DNA of 16,382 bases from contig JABFWJ010000292.1 in NCBI GenBank assembly GCA_013362295.1, positions 1 to 16,382 on the forward strand, in the 5' to 3' direction. The position numbers and the translations under genes are program-made. Under the pieces are notes generated by a model. The model searched no databases and was not told where the DNA came from. It was given only the letters and a program-made list of their open reading frames with translations. Of the stretch, positions 1 to 6,284 are shown piece after piece. This DNA comes from Thermoleophilia bacterium. Its GTDB lineage: Bacteria > Actinomycetota > Thermoleophilia > Gaiellales > Gaiellaceae. How positions within the stretch are numbered: the first letter of the stretch is position 1; every line of letters begins with the position of its first letter.

Positions 1-1
1 A

Positions 2-91
2 CGATTCGCGCTCGACGTCGCCGTCGTCTGCGCCTGTATCGCCCTCGCGCTGGCCTTCGGCGCAGCGACGCTGCGGCGCCGGACCGACTAG
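2..91 (+). CDS. C-terminal fragment of a membrane protein, probably an ABC-2 type permease
   Basis: An open frame enters from the left edge and ends at TAG 89-91, giving 29 residues. It holds a hydrophobic segment rich in A, V, C, L and F, followed by a short basic tail ending RRRTD. A last membrane helix followed by an arginine-rich cytoplasmic tail is the usual end of ABC-2 family permeases (drug or polysaccharide exporters) in actinobacteria, so that is the best guess. The fragment is too short to prove the family, and other polytopic membrane proteins end the same way. The stop lies 26 nt before the next start, and the -10 element of the next gene sits in that gap, so the two need not share a transcript. 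Confidence 0.5.
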   Translation, partial: RFALDVAVVCACIALALAFGAATLRRRTD

Positions 92-104
92 CGCGCCGCC
101 GGGA

Positions 105-110
105 TACAGT
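105..110 (+). promoter_or_regulatory. -10 element (TACAGT) of a probable leaderless promoter for the methyltransferase
   Basis: TACAGT fits the actinobacterial TANNNT -10 pattern and is followed by exactly 7 nt and then ATG at 118, so transcription would begin at or next to the start codon. There is no purine-rich Shine-Dalgarno sequence before the ATG. No convincing -35 hexamer is visible at the right distance. The same arrangement recurs at four other genes in this window. Confidence 0.55.
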
Positions 111-117
111 CGCCGGC

Positions 118-810
118 ATGGACGAGGCCACGGTCGACCGGTTGCTGGCCGAGCAGCGGCGGTACTACCGCGAGCGGGCGCCCGAATACGACGACTGGTG
201 GTTCCGCCGCGCCGGCTACGTCCTCGACACCGAGACCGCAGCCCGCTGGTTCGCCGACGTGCGCGAGGTCGAGGCGGCGCTCGAGGCGTTCGGGCCGCGC
301 GGCGACGTCCTCGAGCTCGCCGCCGGGACCGGGATCTGGACACGGCACCTCCTCCGGCACGCGGATCGCGTGACCGCTGTCGACGCCGTCGCCGACGTGC
401 TCGACCTGAACCGCGCGCGGACGAGCGGCGCGGCCGACTACGTTCTCGCCGACGTCTTCGACTGGGAGCCACCGCGCGAGTTCGACGTCTGCTTCTTCGG
501 CTTCTGGCACTCGCACGTGCCGCGCCGGCGCTTCGAGGCGTTCTGGCAGCTCGTCGGCCGCGCGCTGAAGCCGGAGGGGCGGGTGTTCCTCGTCGACAGC
601 GCGCGGCTCGGCGACGCCCGCCACCTCGTGAGCTCGACCGGCGAGGTCGCCCGGCGTCGCCTCTCGGACGGCCGCGAGTTCGACATCGTCAAGCGCTTCT
701 GGGAGCCGAGCGAGCTCGAGCGCGAGGCGGCGGCCGTGGGATGGCGCCTGAGCGTCCGCACGACGGCGAACGGCCACTTCATCTCCGCCTCGGGCACGAA
801 GGCCCGCTGA
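118..810 (+). CDS. Class I SAM-dependent methyltransferase
   Basis: This 230-residue protein has the class I methyltransferase Rossmann layout. An N-terminal helical part (about 1-60) is rich in Y, W and D. SAM-binding motif I, VLELAAGTG, is at 64-72, an acidic residue ends strand 2 near D89 (VTAVD), and a motif II-like stretch (ADYVLADVFDW) lies near 110-120. A post-motif region (LKPEGRVFLVDS) near 150-165 is typical of small-molecule methyltransferases. It probably transfers a methyl group from SAM to a small metabolite in the cytoplasm; the substrate cannot be read from sequence. The ATG at 118 is chosen because TACAGT lies 7 nt upstream and no ribosome binding site is present, which fits a leaderless message. 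It converges with the DUF1801 gene across 34 bp, with no clear terminator between them. Confidence 0.9.
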   Translation: MDEATVDRLLAEQRRYYRERAPEYDDWWFRRAGYVLDTETAARWFADVREVEAALEAFGPRGDVLELAAGTGIWTRHLLRHADRVTAVDAVADVLDLNRARTSGAADYVLADVFDWEPPREFDVCFFGFWHSHVPRRRFEAFWQLVGRALKPEGRVFLVDSARLGDARHLVSSTGEVARRRLSDGREFDIVKRFWEPSELEREAAAVGWRLSVRTTANGHFISASGTKAR

Positions 811-844
811 CCGTCGAACGCTTCGTGGTGGTTCTCGAGTGCAA

Positions 845-1342
845 TCAGCTCACTGCTTTCTTCACGAGCGCGGCGATCCTCGCCTCCCCGGCGGCGGTCA
901 ACTCCTTCAGCGCGAAGGCGGTCGGCCACATGGCGCCTTCGTCGAGGTTCGCCTTGTCGCTGAAGCCGATCGTCGCGTATCTCGTCTTGAACTTCTGCGC
1001 GCTTTGGAAGAAGCAAACGACGTTGCCGTCCTTGGCATAGGCGGGCATGCCGTACCAGGTTTTCGGAGAGAGGACCGGCGCGTTGGCTGTGATGACCTCG
1101 TGCAGCCGCTTGGCGATGGAGCGATCCCGTTCCGGCATCTCGGCGATCTTCGCGAGCACGGCGCTTTCTCCGTCCGCCTTGTCCGCGCCTGGGCCGCGGC
1201 GCGCCGCCCCCTTCACCTCTTGTACGCGCTCCTTCATCGCGGCGCGTTCTTCGTCCGTGAATCCCTTTTGCACCTTTCCGGTCACCGTCTTTCCCTTGAC
1301 GGACTTCTGCGTCGCCCTCTTGGTGGGTTTCCTCTCAGCCAT
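845..1342 (-). CDS. DUF1801/YdhG-like protein (iron-chaperone-like fold)
   Basis: This is a 165-residue cytoplasmic protein. The N-terminal ~35 residues are basic, rich in K, R and T, and look disordered. A helical segment with FTDEERAAMKER and KADGESAVLAKIAEMPERDR follows. The C-terminal half carries the DUF1801/YdhG signature: HEVI, then LSPKTWYGMPAYAKDG, then VVCFFQSAQKFKTRYATIGF. Members are often annotated as iron chaperones or ydhG-like proteins, but the biochemical role is poorly established. The start is well supported: AAGGAGGT (minus strand, 1351-1358) lies 8 nt before the ATG. The gene is second in an operon with the DHFR-like gene, 14 nt downstream of it, and its ribosome binding site overlaps that gene's TAA stop. 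No signal peptide or membrane segment is seen. Confidence 0.88.
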   Translation of the reverse strand: MAERKPTKRATQKSVKGKTVTGKVQKGFTDEERAAMKERVQEVKGAARRGPGADKADGESAVLAKIAEMPERDRSIAKRLHEVITANAPVLSPKTWYGMPAYAKDGNVVCFFQSAQKFKTRYATIGFSDKANLDEGAMWPTAFALKELTAAGEARIAALVKKAVS

Positions 1343-1350
1343 CGGGAAGT

Positions 1351-1358
1351 ACCTCCTT
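1351..1358 (-). promoter_or_regulatory. Strong ribosome binding site overlapping the upstream stop codon
   Basis: Reading the minus strand, TAAGGAGGT combines the TAA stop of the DHFR-like gene with a near-perfect Shine-Dalgarno for the DUF1801 gene, 8 nt before its ATG. This places both genes on one message and suggests coupled translation. Confidence 0.75.
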
Positions 1359-1905
1359 ACGCCTCTGGTCGGTAGGCGAGATAAACGACGCCGTTGTCGT
1401 ACGACTCGCTGGTCGCAAGCGAGAGCTTCTGTGGTGCAGCGTCTTCCGGGAAGAGACGCGGCCCGGTGCCGCGGGTGAGTGGGTAGACGAACAGGTGCAG
1501 CTCGTCGACGAGTCCGTCGGCGAGCAGCGCACGGACGAGCGTGCCGCTACCGCTGACGTAGAGGTCGCCGTCGACCTCGTTCTTCAGACGGCGGACCGCG
1601 TCGGCGTCGTACGGCCCGAGGATCTGCGAGTTCCTCCAGGTCGCGGTCGTGAGCGTCGCGGTGACGACGTACTTGGTCGTGTCGTTGAAGAACGGTGCAC
1701 CCGGATCGTCCTCGACCGTCCGCTGCGACCAGCTCGGCTCAAACATCTCGTAGGTCGTGCGTCCGAGCAGGATGCCTCGACAACCTTCCATCGAGGCCGC
1801 GATTGCCTCTCCCATCTTCGGGTCGAAGCCGTAGTCGAACGTCCACGTCGGCGCATCGATCACGCCGTCGAGGCTCGTGAACTCGTGGACCTTGATCGCT
1901 CCCAT
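1357..1905 (-). CDS. DHFR/RibD C-terminal-domain family reductase
   Basis: This 182-residue single-domain protein is of the dihydrofolate reductase-like family (RibD C-terminal domain). The N-terminal strand with the family's SLDGVIDAP motif is at about 8-19. ILLGRTTYEMF, the NADPH-side strand/helix pair, follows near 45-55. The glycine-rich GDLYVSGSGTLVRALLADGL and the strand DELHLFVYPL lie near 115-145, and RGTGPRLF, typical of the family, comes later. Such proteins are probably NADPH-dependent reductases of unknown substrate; genuine folate reduction or riboflavin synthesis is unlikely for a lone domain like this. An in-frame ATG 45 nt upstream (1950) exists, but the start at 1905 is preferred because GGAGG lies 6 nt before it and the conserved domain begins right after it. 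It is the first gene of a two-gene operon with the DUF1801 protein. Confidence 0.9.
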   Translation of the reverse strand: MGAIKVHEFTSLDGVIDAPTWTFDYGFDPKMGEAIAASMEGCRGILLGRTTYEMFEPSWSQRTVEDDPGAPFFNDTTKYVVTATLTTATWRNSQILGPYDADAVRRLKNEVDGDLYVSGSGTLVRALLADGLVDELHLFVYPLTRGTGPRLFPEDAAPQKLSLATSESYDNGVVYLAYRPEA

Positions 1906-1911
1906 TGAATG

Positions 1912-1916
1912 CCTCC
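1912..1916 (-). promoter_or_regulatory. Ribosome binding site fixing the start of the DHFR-like gene
   Basis: On the minus strand GGAGG lies 6 nt before the ATG at 1905. This decides against the upstream in-frame ATG at 1950, which would add 15 non-conserved residues. Confidence 0.7.
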
Positions 1917-2054
1917 GTCTGGGTGTCATAGCTTCAGACTTCGCCGGCACCGCGAGTTCATCGCTCGGCGCCGCACCGCAATCAAGGGTTGTGCGGCAAC
2001 AGCCTCCGCCTACGCCGCTTCAACAGCGCACGACAGGACATCGCAGGTGCTCGC
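1917..2054. other. Intergenic region upstream of the DHFR-like gene
   Basis: This stretch separates the LysR stop from the DHFR-like gene; both genes lie on the minus strand. A TATGAC hexamer (minus strand, near 1924-1929) could be a -10 for the operon, but no -35 is found at the proper distance. No terminator-like hairpin with clear arms was seen downstream of the LysR gene. No small coding sequence is supported. Confidence 0.3.
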
Positions 2055-2996
2055 TCAGCGTAATTGGTCGAAGGCGTGCGCGACGGTCCGCATGTGCGCC
2101 TCGATGTCTGTCAGGAGCTCGCGCACGCCGGGCGTGAGTCGCCTGCCTGGGTGGGTGACGATCGCGAAGGTGTCGTAGAGCGGGGGACCGAAGGAGGCCG
2201 TGCCGAGGCGGTTCGGGTAGTAGGGCGCGTGGGTGTAGGCGCTGGGAAGGTAGGTGTCGCCGATCCCGGCCGCGACGAGCCGGAGGGCGATGTCCTTCAG
2301 CTCGACCTCGACCTTCGGTTGCAGGCGAATCCCGAGTGCCTGCGCGCGTTCGGTGAGCTGGCGGCGGATCGGATCCTGCTCGCCGGAGTCGGCGTCGTAG
2401 AAGACGAGCGGCGTCGAAACGAGCCGTTCGATCGTGGCGGGCTTTCGTGTGCGTTCGTGGGAGGCGCTCACGTAGAGCACCTCGTCGCGCACGATTGGAT
2501 GCACGTGGAGATTGTCGCCGTCGATCGGCAGTACCACGATGCCCGCCTCGAGCTCGCCGCGCCGAACGCGCTCGACGACGGCGGACGAGTTGCGGCCGAC
2601 GAGCCGCACCGATACGGCGGGATGCCGGCGCAGGAACGCTGCGACGAGCTCATCGAGGCGCCACGCCGACGGCTCGCCGAAGGTGCCGACGGCGACGGTT
2701 CCGCTCTGGAGCGCGGCGAGCTCGCCGATGCTCTCGGCCGCGTCCTCGACCGCGCGCAGGCTCTGGGAGGCGTGGTCGGCGAAGACGCGGCCCGCTTCGG
2801 TTGCGACCACTCCGCGTCCGGCGCGGACGAAGAGGTCGGTGCCGAGTGCCTGCTCGAGCCTGCGGATCTGCTCCGCGACCGCCGGCTGCGAAACGCGCAG
2901 CGCTCTCGCGGCGGCCGTGAAGGAGCCGAGCTCGAGCGCCGCGCAGAAGCAGCGGATCTGCTGAAGCGACAAAAGCTCAGCCTTCGACTGCTCCAA
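2055..2996 (-). CDS. LysR family transcriptional regulator
   Basis: This 313-residue protein has classic LysR architecture. The winged helix-turn-helix spans about 10-68 (SLQQIRCF, SFTAAARALRVSQPAVAEQI, RRLEQALGTDLFVR), followed by a linker helix and a periplasmic-binding-protein-like effector domain from about 97 to 300, beginning GTVAVGTFG. It is transcribed divergently from the FAD oxidoreductase/lyase pair across 46 bp, the usual layout for a LysR activator and its target operon, with negative autoregulation likely. The effector is unknown; a substrate or product of the divergent enzymes is the natural guess. The start is TTG at 2996: the minus-strand hexamer TAGGCT lies exactly 7 nt upstream, suggesting a leaderless message. 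A second TTG at 2972, preceded by AAGG, would start nearer to the conserved domain and is the alternative. Confidence 0.93.
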   Translation of the reverse strand: MEQSKAELLSLQQIRCFCAALELGSFTAAARALRVSQPAVAEQIRRLEQALGTDLFVRAGRGVVATEAGRVFADHASQSLRAVEDAAESIGELAALQSGTVAVGTFGEPSAWRLDELVAAFLRRHPAVSVRLVGRNSSAVVERVRRGELEAGIVVLPIDGDNLHVHPIVRDEVLYVSASHERTRKPATIERLVSTPLVFYDADSGEQDPIRRQLTERAQALGIRLQPKVEVELKDIALRLVAAGIGDTYLPSAYTHAPYYPNRLGTASFGPPLYDTFAIVTHPGRRLTPGVRELLTDIEAHMRTVAHAFDQLR

Positions 2997-3003
2997 GCAA
3001 GAA

Positions 3004-3009
3004 AGCCTA
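3004..3009 (-). promoter_or_regulatory. -10 element (TAGGCT) of a probable leaderless promoter for the LysR gene
   Basis: On the minus strand TAGGCT (TANNNT type) is followed by 7 nt and TTG at 2996. Because the divergent gene begins at 3043, any operator for the divergent operon must overlap or lie right next to this promoter. Confidence 0.45.
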
Positions 3010-3042
3010 CCTTGTCGGTTTGCCGTCGCGGATCATGGCTGC

Positions 3043-4359
3043 ATGACGTGCGACGTGGCGGTGATCGGCGGCGGGATCGCGGGGTTGTCGGCGGCCTGGC
3101 GGCTGCGCCACCGCGACGTCGTGCTGCTGGAGGCCGGCGATCGCCTCGGTGGGCGGATGCGCTCCGACCCGTGCGGCGAGTACTGGCTCAACTACGGCGC
3201 GCACCTGTTCCCTGCGCCGGGCTCGCTCGTCGACGGGATGGCCCGCGAATGCGGGCTGGAGACCGTGCCCGTCACCGGCAGCATGATGGGGCTCGCGGTC
3301 GGGTCGACCCGCCTCGACAACGGGCGCGTCGAGACGTACCCGTTCCGGCTGCCGCTTTCGCTGCGCGACCGGATCGCGTTCGCGAAGGCCGGGGTCAAGG
3401 TCATGCGCGCCGTCTCGCGCTATCACCGGCTCGAGCGGCGCTACGACTTCGAGGACGACCGCACCTTCGGCGCGTTCCTCGGCCCGCTTCCGCCCGCCGT
3501 GGACGCCATCTTCTCGTGCGCGGTCCATCGCGCCACCGCCGAGCTCGACGAGCTCTCGGCGGGGTGCGGGATCGGGCTGTTCGCGCTCGTGTGGGGCGGC
3601 AAGGGCTCGCTGATCGCGCGCAACCTGCTCGGCGGCACCGGGCAGCTGCCGGCGGCGCTGGGCCGCGAGCTCGGCGAGCGCGCGCGCATCGGCTGCCAGG
3701 TGCGCGCCGTCGAGCCGGACGGCGCTGAGCTGGTCATCCGGTACGGCGGCGACGAGATCCGTGCGCGCCACGTGATCGTCGCCACGCAGGCGCCGTACGC
3801 GGGGCCGCTGGTCGCGCCCGTGGCCGAGCAGGCTGCGATCGCGTTGTCGCAGCTGACCTACGGCGCGTTTCTGACTGTCGCGGTGCAGACGAGCGAGACG
3901 ACCGCGATGCCTTACGACGACGTCTACGCGATCGCGACGCCCGGCCGCGTGTTCGACATGTTCACGAACCAGGCGCACGCGCTGCGCGTCGGCGGCCGCC
4001 GCCGGCCTGGCGGCAGCCTGATGCTGTTCGCGGGAGCCCGGGGCGCGGCGGCGCTCGCGCGCGAGAGGGACGACGTGATCGTTGCGCGCTTCCTCGCGGA
4101 TCTGCACGAGCTCTACCCGCAGACGCGCGGCGTGATCGCCGGTGCGACCGTGCACCGTTGGGAGCTCGGCAACGTGTACGCGCGCCCCGGGCGCGGTCGT
4201 CTCCAGGCGGCGCTGGACGGCCCGCTCGGCGCCCACGAGAACGTGCACCTGGCGGGCGACTACTTCGCCGAGCTCGGAAACATGGAGGCCGCTGCCCGGA
4301 CCGGGCTCGCGGCCGCCGAACGTGTCGACGCCCGAATCCGAGAGGTGACCCATGCCTGA
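3043..4359 (+). CDS. FAD-dependent oxidoreductase (flavin amine oxidase / protoporphyrinogen oxidase-like)
   Basis: This 438-residue protein opens with a dinucleotide-binding fold: VIGGGIAGLSAAW gives GxGxxG at 9-14, an acidic residue E30 closes strand 2 (VVLLEAG), and RLGGR at 34-38 is the second FAD motif of this superfamily. Near the C-terminus LAGD (403-406) followed by GNMEAAARTGLAAAE is the characteristic FAD-binding end of flavin amine oxidases, protoporphyrinogen oxidases and phytoene desaturase relatives. The middle region, which sets substrate, is not diagnostic, so the reaction is unassigned. No signal peptide or membrane segment is seen, hence a cytoplasmic enzyme. ATG 3043 is chosen because the Rossmann strand begins three residues later; no ribosome binding site precedes it. 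The 3' end overlaps the lyase gene by 8 nt, and the divergent LysR gene probably controls both. Confidence 0.88.
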   Translation: MTCDVAVIGGGIAGLSAAWRLRHRDVVLLEAGDRLGGRMRSDPCGEYWLNYGAHLFPAPGSLVDGMARECGLETVPVTGSMMGLAVGSTRLDNGRVETYPFRLPLSLRDRIAFAKAGVKVMRAVSRYHRLERRYDFEDDRTFGAFLGPLPPAVDAIFSCAVHRATAELDELSAGCGIGLFALVWGGKGSLIARNLLGGTGQLPAALGRELGERARIGCQVRAVEPDGAELVIRYGGDEIRARHVIVATQAPYAGPLVAPVAEQAAIALSQLTYGAFLTVAVQTSETTAMPYDDVYAIATPGRVFDMFTNQAHALRVGGRRRPGGSLMLFAGARGAAALARERDDVIVARFLADLHELYPQTRGVIAGATVHRWELGNVYARPGRGRLQAALDGPLGAHENVHLAGDYFAELGNMEAAARTGLAAAERVDARIREVTHA

Positions 4360-5239
4360 GCCCTTGCACGGAGTGCTGCCCGCGCTCATCACACCCTTCA
4401 CAGAGGACGGCAACGCGATCGACACCGACGCGCTCGGCGCGATCGTCGACCGCCTCGTGGAGGGCGGCGTCGCCGGGGTTGTGCCCGGCGGGAGCACCGG
4501 CGAGTTCACGACGCTCACGAACGCCGAGCGCCGCGAGCTCGTCGAGATCACGCTCGAAGCCGCCGCCGGCCGCGTCCCGGTCGTCCCCGGCACCGGCGCG
4601 CTCTCGACGCGGGAGACCGTCGAGCTGAGCGTGCACGCCGAGCGCGCGGGTGCCGCCGCGGTGATGATCGTCCCGCCGTTCTACGACGCGCTCTCCTGGC
4701 ACGCGCTGCTCGCGCACTACACGGCGGTCGCGGACGCGATCGACATCCCGATCATGTACTACAACCTCCCGAGCGCAACGGGCGTGAACCTGACCGCCGC
4801 GCAGTTGCGCGAGCTTCCCGTCAGCTCCCTGAAGGACACCGGTGGGGACGCCGTCGCCGCCACCGAGCTGATCCAGACCGACGGCCCGACCCTGCTCAAC
4901 GGCTGGGACACGCTCACGTTTGCCGCCCTCGCCGCCGGAGTCGAAGCGGTCGTCTGGGGCACCGCCTCGATCCTGCCCGAGCAATGCGTCGAGTTGCACC
5001 GGCTGCTCATCGACGACATCGACCTCCCCGCCGCGCGCGAGCTCTGGGCCCGCCTCTGGCCGCTCTGCCAGTTCCTCGAGAGCCAGAGCTACCCAGCCGC
5101 GGTCAAGGCCGCCTGCCGCCTCGTCGGCGACACCACCGGCCCCGTCCGCGCACCACTCCTCCCGCTCGACGACGTCGCGACCGGCGAGCTGCGCGCGCTG
5201 CTCGAACGCGCGACGCTCGCAAACGCGGCATCAGGCTAA
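4352..5239 (+). CDS. DHDPS/NAL-superfamily Schiff-base lyase or synthase (dihydrodipicolinate synthase family)
   Basis: This 295-residue TIM-barrel class I aldolase matches the family's usual length. GGSTGEF (46-52) is the pyruvate carboxylate-binding loop, with S48 and T49 in place of the usual Thr pair. Y137 in YNLPSATG is the conserved catalytic tyrosine and K161 in SLKDT is the Schiff-base lysine. NGWD and the GVEAVVWGTASILPE strand-loop follow. The residue after YNLPS is Ala142, where true DHDPS has the arginine that binds the aspartate semialdehyde carboxylate, so lysine biosynthesis is unlikely; a 2-keto acid lyase or dehydratase on another substrate is more plausible. The ATG overlaps the FAD gene by 8 nt and is preceded by AGAGGTGA, giving translational coupling. 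Partnership with the FAD enzyme under the LysR regulator suggests a short catabolic step pair, the substrate being unknown. Confidence 0.9.
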   Translation: MPEPLHGVLPALITPFTEDGNAIDTDALGAIVDRLVEGGVAGVVPGGSTGEFTTLTNAERRELVEITLEAAAGRVPVVPGTGALSTRETVELSVHAERAGAAAVMIVPPFYDALSWHALLAHYTAVADAIDIPIMYYNLPSATGVNLTAAQLRELPVSSLKDTGGDAVAATELIQTDGPTLLNGWDTLTFAALAAGVEAVVWGTASILPEQCVELHRLLIDDIDLPAARELWARLWPLCQFLESQSYPAAVKAACRLVGDTTGPVRAPLLPLDDVATGELRALLERATLANAASG

Positions 5240-5286
5240 CGAGGTTGGCAAGCGCTGCGCTCCCGGACCGCCGCACGGAGCGGCAG

Positions 5287-5292
5287 TATCTT
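5287..5292 (+). promoter_or_regulatory. -10 element (TATCTT) of a probable leaderless promoter for the cupin gene
   Basis: TATCTT matches four of six positions of TATAAT and fits TANNNT. It is followed by exactly 7 nt and GTG at 5300. There is no Shine-Dalgarno. This gives the cupin its own promoter, independent of the lyase gene that ends 60 nt upstream. Confidence 0.55.
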
Positions 5293-5299
5293 TCGTCGA

Positions 5300-5695
5300 G
5301 TGGTGTCGGAGCCTGTCATTGTCGACAGCGCCTCGTTGGAGTGGGAGGCGTGGCCGGCCGCGCTGAGGGCGGAGCGCGGCGGCGTGCTCTGGAAGACGCT
5401 CCTGAGTGGCGATCGGACGTCCACCGACACGCTCACTCTCGGCGTCGCGACGCTGGCGCCCGGGCAGGTTCTGCACGAGCATCGGCACGCGCAGGTCGAG
5501 GCTTACCTCGTGCTCGACGGCCGCGGCGAGGTCGTCGTCGACGGCGCGGTCCGAGTGGTCGGTCCCGACGTCGCGGTCTTTCTTCCGGGGGGCGCGCGGC
5601 ACGGGATCAGGAACATCGGCGCGACGGAATTGCGGCTCGCCTACGTCTTGGCGGCGGATTCGTTCTCGGACGTCGAGTACGACTTCGACGTCTGA
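5300..5695 (+). CDS. Single-domain cupin protein
   Basis: This 131-residue protein consists of one cupin barrel. Cupin motif 1 is visible as H59, H61, H63 and E67 in the stretch from VLHEH to AYLVLDG, and motif 2 as LPGGARHGIRN with H101. The metal-ligand set (two of the early His residues, E67 and H101) is therefore complete, suggesting a bound divalent metal such as Fe, Mn, Ni or Zn. Small cupins of this type act as isomerases, dioxygenases, lyases or ligand sensors; some are labelled DMSP-lyase-like without proof. The residues around the motifs do not identify the substrate. GTG 5300 is taken as start because TATCTT is 7 nt upstream; the adjacent GTG at 5303 is the alternative. It follows the lyase on the same strand but appears separately transcribed. 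It converges with the small secreted protein gene after 28 bp. Confidence 0.88.
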   Translation: MVSEPVIVDSASLEWEAWPAALRAERGGVLWKTLLSGDRTSTDTLTLGVATLAPGQVLHEHRHAQVEAYLVLDGRGEVVVDGAVRVVGPDVAVFLPGGARHGIRNIGATELRLAYVLAADSFSDVEYDFDV

Positions 5696-5723
5696 GATTC
5701 GATCGTCGGCGGCGTCCTCGCGC

Positions 5724-6230
5724 TCAGCCGCACGCCGGGACGTGGACGACGAGGAGCGCATTCACTCTGCCGTCTGCGGTCCGGCCGGCGAGGGCGAGCG
5801 GCGGGCCTCCGTCGCAGAGCGGCCCGCCTGTCTCGAGTTCCCACAGCGTCCCGAGACCGAGAAAGTCGAGACGCCGGGCGTCTGGGTACAGCGCGTGCAG
5901 CCTCGCCTCGCGGTCGCCGGCGCGCAGGCCGAGACTTGTATGCCAGCGCGCTGCGCGCATCGTGACTTGCAACCACGATCCGGGTGTGCTGCACCGCGAC
6001 GCGGCCGAGAAGCGAATTTCGAGCCCGAGGCGCCCCCAAAGCGCGCGACATACGGGGTGCGTGCCCGTCAGCGGCAGGACGCGGTCCGGCTTGCCGAAGG
6101 TCCGTGTTGCCTGTGTCAGCGTTCCGACACGCGCGCCGGCGAGCACCGGCGCGGAGCCCGAGTCGAGCCTCACCACGTACGTCAGCGGCGTGGCCGTCGT
6201 GAAGGCGAGCGCGACGAGCAGAGCTCGCAT
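5724..6230 (-). CDS. Secreted or surface protein of unknown function with four cysteines
   Basis: I do not recognise a named family for this 168-residue protein. It begins with a short hydrophobic segment (residues 3-20, MRALLVALAF...), compatible with a short signal peptide or anchor, although a clear cleavage site is not obvious. Two segments look like diverged copies of one unit: VGTLTQATRTFGKPD near 35-49 and LRAGDREARLHALYPDA near 102-118, each followed by a beta-rich stretch. The only cysteines are C61, C80, C139 and C167, enough for two disulfides outside the cell. The ATG at 6230 is supported by the minus-strand hexamer TACGGT exactly 7 nt upstream with no ribosome binding site. GC-rich codon use is like its neighbours, and the reading frame is conserved in style, so I judge it a real gene. 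Confidence 0.7.
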   Translation of the reverse strand: MRALLVALAFTTATPLTYVVRLDSGSAPVLAGARVGTLTQATRTFGKPDRVLPLTGTHPVCRALWGRLGLEIRFSAASRCSTPGSWLQVTMRAARWHTSLGLRAGDREARLHALYPDARRLDFLGLGTLWELETGGPLCDGGPPLALAGRTADGRVNALLVVHVPACG

Positions 6231-6237
6231 GCGCTGG

Positions 6238-6243
6238 ACCGTA
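6238..6243 (-). promoter_or_regulatory. -10 element (TACGGT) of a probable leaderless promoter for the four-cysteine protein
   Basis: On the minus strand TACGGT is followed by 7 nt and ATG at 6230. It begins only 3 bp beyond the terminator-like hairpin of the upstream Asp-box gene, so the -35 region of this promoter would lie inside the hairpin sequence. Confidence 0.5.
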
Positions 6244-6246
6244 GCG

Positions 6247-6273
6247 CGCCTCGGGGCTCATCGCCCCGAGGCG
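6247..6273 (-). terminator. Perfect 11-bp stem-loop downstream of the Asp-box protein gene
   Basis: The arms CGCCTCGGGGC (6247-6257) and GCCCCGAGGCG (6263-6273) are perfectly complementary around a 5-nt loop. The hairpin starts 11 nt after the stop codon of the Asp-box gene (TCA at 6285-6287 on the plus strand). No U-tract follows on the minus strand, so this is either a U-less actinobacterial terminator or a 3'-end stabiliser. It separates two genes of the same direction. Confidence 0.65.
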
Positions 6274-6284
6274 GGCCTCGAGCG

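Noticed and set aside
811..844. Possible bidirectional terminator between the convergent methyltransferase and DUF1801 genes.
   Set aside because: Only a 4-bp AGTG/CACT pairing is found and there is no U-tract on either strand.
2998..3014. CAAG-N9-CTTG inverted repeat over the LysR -10, as a possible T-N11-A LysR operator.
   Set aside because: The arms are only 4 bp and a clear T-N11-A core is missing. Such short repeats are frequent by chance.
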